NCBI GenBank assembly: GCA_023301395.1 | Contig: JALZUY010000080.1 | Span: 1 to 14,195, forward strand | From: Nonlabens sp. | Lineage (GTDB): Bacteria; Bacteroidota; Bacteroidia; Flavobacteriales; Flavobacteriaceae | Direction of reading: 5' to 3' | DNA: 14,195 nt | Made by a program: the position numbers and the translations under genes | Notes under the pieces: model-generated | The model's input: only the letters and a program-made list of their open reading frames with translations | Databases searched by the model: none | What the model was told of the DNA's origin: nothing | Shown: one piece after another, positions 12,376-14,195 of the stretch | Layout of the letters: each line of letters begins with the position of its first letter | Numbering within the stretch: position 1 is the stretch's first letter

Positions 12376-13806
12376 CTACTCTACTTCAGATACTCTCAAG
12401 GTATTTACCATTCCTTTATCTGTTACAGGCATAGCTGCTAGGTTAATTAAGTAGTCTCCTTTTTTTACAAACTTTTTACTTTTTGCAAATTTATTTACAT
12501 CTTCTATTGTCTCATCAGTACTTACAAACTTATCATACAAGAAGGCTTTAACGCCCCATAATAAACTCAATTGAGTAAGAATACGCTTGTTACTAGTAAA
12601 GGTTAAAATATGAGCATCTGGTCTCCAGGCACTAATTTGGAAAGCGGTATAACCACTATTAGTCATTGTAGTAATTGCTTTTGCGCTAATATCATCAGCC
12701 ATTTTTGCAGCGTGATAGCAAATCGATTTTGTGATATATCTTTTTGTCTTGATATGTGGTGCGTTATGAGGTACATTAATAAGATCACTATCCTCAACTG
12801 ACTTACAAATACTAGTCATTTTTTCAATCACTTGAATAGGATACTGCCCTACTGATGTTTCACCAGAAAGCATTACAGCATCTGCTCCATCCATAACAGA
12901 GTTTGCTACATCATTAACCTCAGCACGTGTAGGCGTAAGGCTAGTGATCATAGTTTCCATCATTTGAGTAGCGATGATTACTGGAATACGAGCTTGTTTT
13001 GCTTTAAGTACTAATTGCTTTTGAATCAACGGTACTTCATGTGCAGGAACTTCTACTCCTAAATCACCACGAGCCACCATTAAACCATCACAATAAGCAA
13101 CAATTTTATCGATGTTTGTTACAGCTTCAGGCTTTTCAATTTTTGCTATGATAGGAATTTTATGCTCTGAATGTTTTTTAATTAATTCTTGCAATTCCAT
13201 TAGGTCCTTACTATGGCGTACAAAAGAAAGTGCCATCCAGTCTACTTGTAACTCACAAGCAAATTTTGCATCTACAATATCTTTTTCAGTTAGTGCAGGA
13301 AGTGAAATATCAGTTTGCGGTAAGTTTACTCCTTTTTTAGAACGTAATGGTCCACCTTGAATTACTTTAGTAAGAACGTCTTTTTTACCGTCAGTTGTAA
13401 CTACTTCAAACATTAACTTACCGTCATCAAGTAGAATGAGTTCTCCTGCTTTTACATCTCTAGGAAAGTGTTCATAATTCATATAAACACGCTCTGCAGT
13501 TCCTTTAAAAGGTTCTCCAGTAGAGATAGTAATCATATCTCCAGGATGAACTACAACTTCCTCTTTCATGACACCTACACGTAATTTAGGCCCTTGAAGG
13601 TCGCCTAATATCCCAGTAGCAAAACCATGTTTTTCATTCAAGTCACGAATCATTTGAACACGTTCTTTCACATCGCCATGATCTGCATGTGAGAAATTGA
13701 TTCTGAATACGTTTACACCAGCTTTCATCATACCTAACAATACTTCTTTAGTAGAAGTTGCTGGTCCTAATGTAGCTACGATTTTAGTCTTTTTAGTCTT
13801 TGGCAT
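12376..13806 (-). CDS. pyk: Pyruvate kinase
   Basis: The product is 476 residues, the normal length. It converts phosphoenolpyruvate and ADP to pyruvate and ATP in the cytosol, the last step of glycolysis. The N-terminus is TKIVATLGPAT (7-17). Substrate and ADP residues R35 and N37 lie in FRINFSHAD. The signature IIAKIEKPEAV holds K222 and E224; D248 lies in ARGDLGVEVP and T280 in IATQMMETM. A lid domain (about 73-172) and a C-terminal allosteric domain (about 350-476) complete the fold. By alignment, E83 in KEEVVVHPGD falls at the position whose Glu marks K+-dependent enzymes, which is inference. The ATG shares its A with the TAA stop of the upstream IPExxxVDY gene (TAATG), so the two are co-transcribed and probably translationally coupled. 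It converges on the PAS gene with adjacent stop codons. Confidence 0.98.
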   Translation of the reverse strand: MPKTKKTKIVATLGPATSTKEVLLGMMKAGVNVFRINFSHADHGDVKERVQMIRDLNEKHGFATGILGDLQGPKLRVGVMKEEVVVHPGDMITISTGEPFKGTAERVYMNYEHFPRDVKAGELILLDDGKLMFEVVTTDGKKDVLTKVIQGGPLRSKKGVNLPQTDISLPALTEKDIVDAKFACELQVDWMALSFVRHSKDLMELQELIKKHSEHKIPIIAKIEKPEAVTNIDKIVAYCDGLMVARGDLGVEVPAHEVPLIQKQLVLKAKQARIPVIIATQMMETMITSLTPTRAEVNDVANSVMDGADAVMLSGETSVGQYPIQVIEKMTSICKSVEDSDLINVPHNAPHIKTKRYITKSICYHAAKMADDISAKAITTMTNSGYTAFQISAWRPDAHILTFTSNKRILTQLSLLWGVKAFLYDKFVSTDETIEDVNKFAKSKKFVKKGDYLINLAAMPVTDKGMVNTLRVSEVE

Positions 13807-14195
13807 TATTCAAAAATTAAATAATCTTGTTGTTTTATTACATGTTCATCCAGTTGATATGCAGAGATGACATGGGGAATTTTAGTTAAATCGTTAATTA
13901 GTTTTTTTAAAGGAAAAAAAGAAGCTTCTTTTTCTACTTTAATAATAAAGTCTACCGCAGCAAACTCTTTAAGAAGTACTGTTTTAACCTCAGTTTCTTC
14001 TTCATTTTCAAACAATCCTCCACTGCTCACAATTGTATTTAAAGTAGCCCAATATTTATTGGGCGTTAAATAAAATGTCGTGTAGTTGATGACATCTTCA
14101 TATTTATAAACGGGATATCTAACAGTAAAATTAGGCATGGTCACATCCTGGTCTTGATCCGTCCTATGAAATGACAATCCTAAATACTTATTTAC
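13806..14195 (-). CDS. IPExxxVDY-family protein, 5' end outside the window
   Basis: The last 129 codons and the stop are present; the reading frame is open to the window edge (the first residues read VNKYLGLSFHRT), so the true start lies beyond 14195. Starting it at the internal TTG (14177) would be an artefact. The C-terminal half carries LLKEFAAVDFIIKVE and then a spaced KIPHVISAYQLD...DYLIFE, which matches the pattern I recall for the Bacteroidota 'IPExxxVDY' family (here KEFAAVDF in place of IPExxxVDY). The function is unknown. In flavobacteria this gene usually lies just ahead of pyk, after rnc and fatty-acid genes; the first relation is seen here and the second lies off the edge. It overlaps pyk by one base. 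Confidence 0.8.
   Translation of the reverse strand, partial: VNKYLGLSFHRTDQDQDVTMPNFTVRYPVYKYEDVINYTTFYLTPNKYWATLNTIVSSGGLFENEEETEVKTVLLKEFAAVDFIIKVEKEASFFPLKKLINDLTKIPHVISAYQLDEHVIKQQDYLIFE

Noticed and set aside
1..14195. CRISPR array, tRNA, rRNA, transposase, toxin-antitoxin or defence genes.
   Set aside because: None is recognisable; the repeats found are few, diverged and irregularly spaced.

Overview
The window is ordinary, densely coded chromosome from a low-GC member of the Bacteroidota, most likely the Flavobacteriaceae (a Nonlabens- or Dokdonia-like marine genus is my best guess; I cannot confirm the genus). The reasons are: promoter boxes of the Bacteroidota type TAnnTTTG with no Shine-Dalgarno sequences; a Bacteroidota-only zinc-ribbon protein; an outer-membrane beta-barrel protein whose signal peptide ends in SAQ; an IPExxxVDY-family gene directly ahead of pyruvate kinase; and intragenic copies of the palindrome GCTTTCGCGAAAGC, read as AFAKA in two proteins.

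Layout. Positions 1-1079 hold ferrochelatase (hemH, minus) with its own terminator and promoter. Divergent from it is a small four-cysteine zinc-ribbon protein (1250-1606). A large membrane-bound M28 metallopeptidase (1720-4125) overlaps a YeeZ-like NAD(P)-binding protein (4118-4888) by 8 bases. A 692-base non-coding region (4889-5580) follows and is full of decayed repeats: two copies of an approximately 100-bp element with inverted ends, a 31-32 bp direct repeat whose first copy supplies the stop codon of the YeeZ-like gene, and a REP-like palindrome. Then come penicillin-binding protein 1C (pbpC, 5581-7926) and an outer-membrane protein that looks like two beta-barrel domains joined by a Lys/Glu linker (8051-9325).

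The right half is made of alternating strands: a CYTH phosphatase-like protein (9326-9790, minus), a hairpin-rich spacer (9791-10027), an atypical SDR protein (10028-10693, minus), DNA polymerase IV (dinB, 10726-11811, plus), a stand-alone LOV-like PAS protein lacking the photoactive Cys (11869-12375, plus), pyruvate kinase (12376-13806, minus) and the 3' part of an IPExxxVDY gene that runs off the right edge (13806-14195, minus). Two convergent gene pairs meet with no intervening base at all.

The genes are mostly housekeeping (haem synthesis, cell wall, glycolysis, lesion bypass) and do not form one pathway. I found no CRISPR, tRNA, rRNA, phage, transposase, toxin-antitoxin or defence locus, and no convincing new multi-gene system. 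The most interesting signals are at DNA level: the repeated intragenic palindrome used in different reading frames, the repeat-filled spacer that appears to have remodelled the end of a gene, and promoter boxes set so close to start codons that several messages should be leaderless or nearly so.
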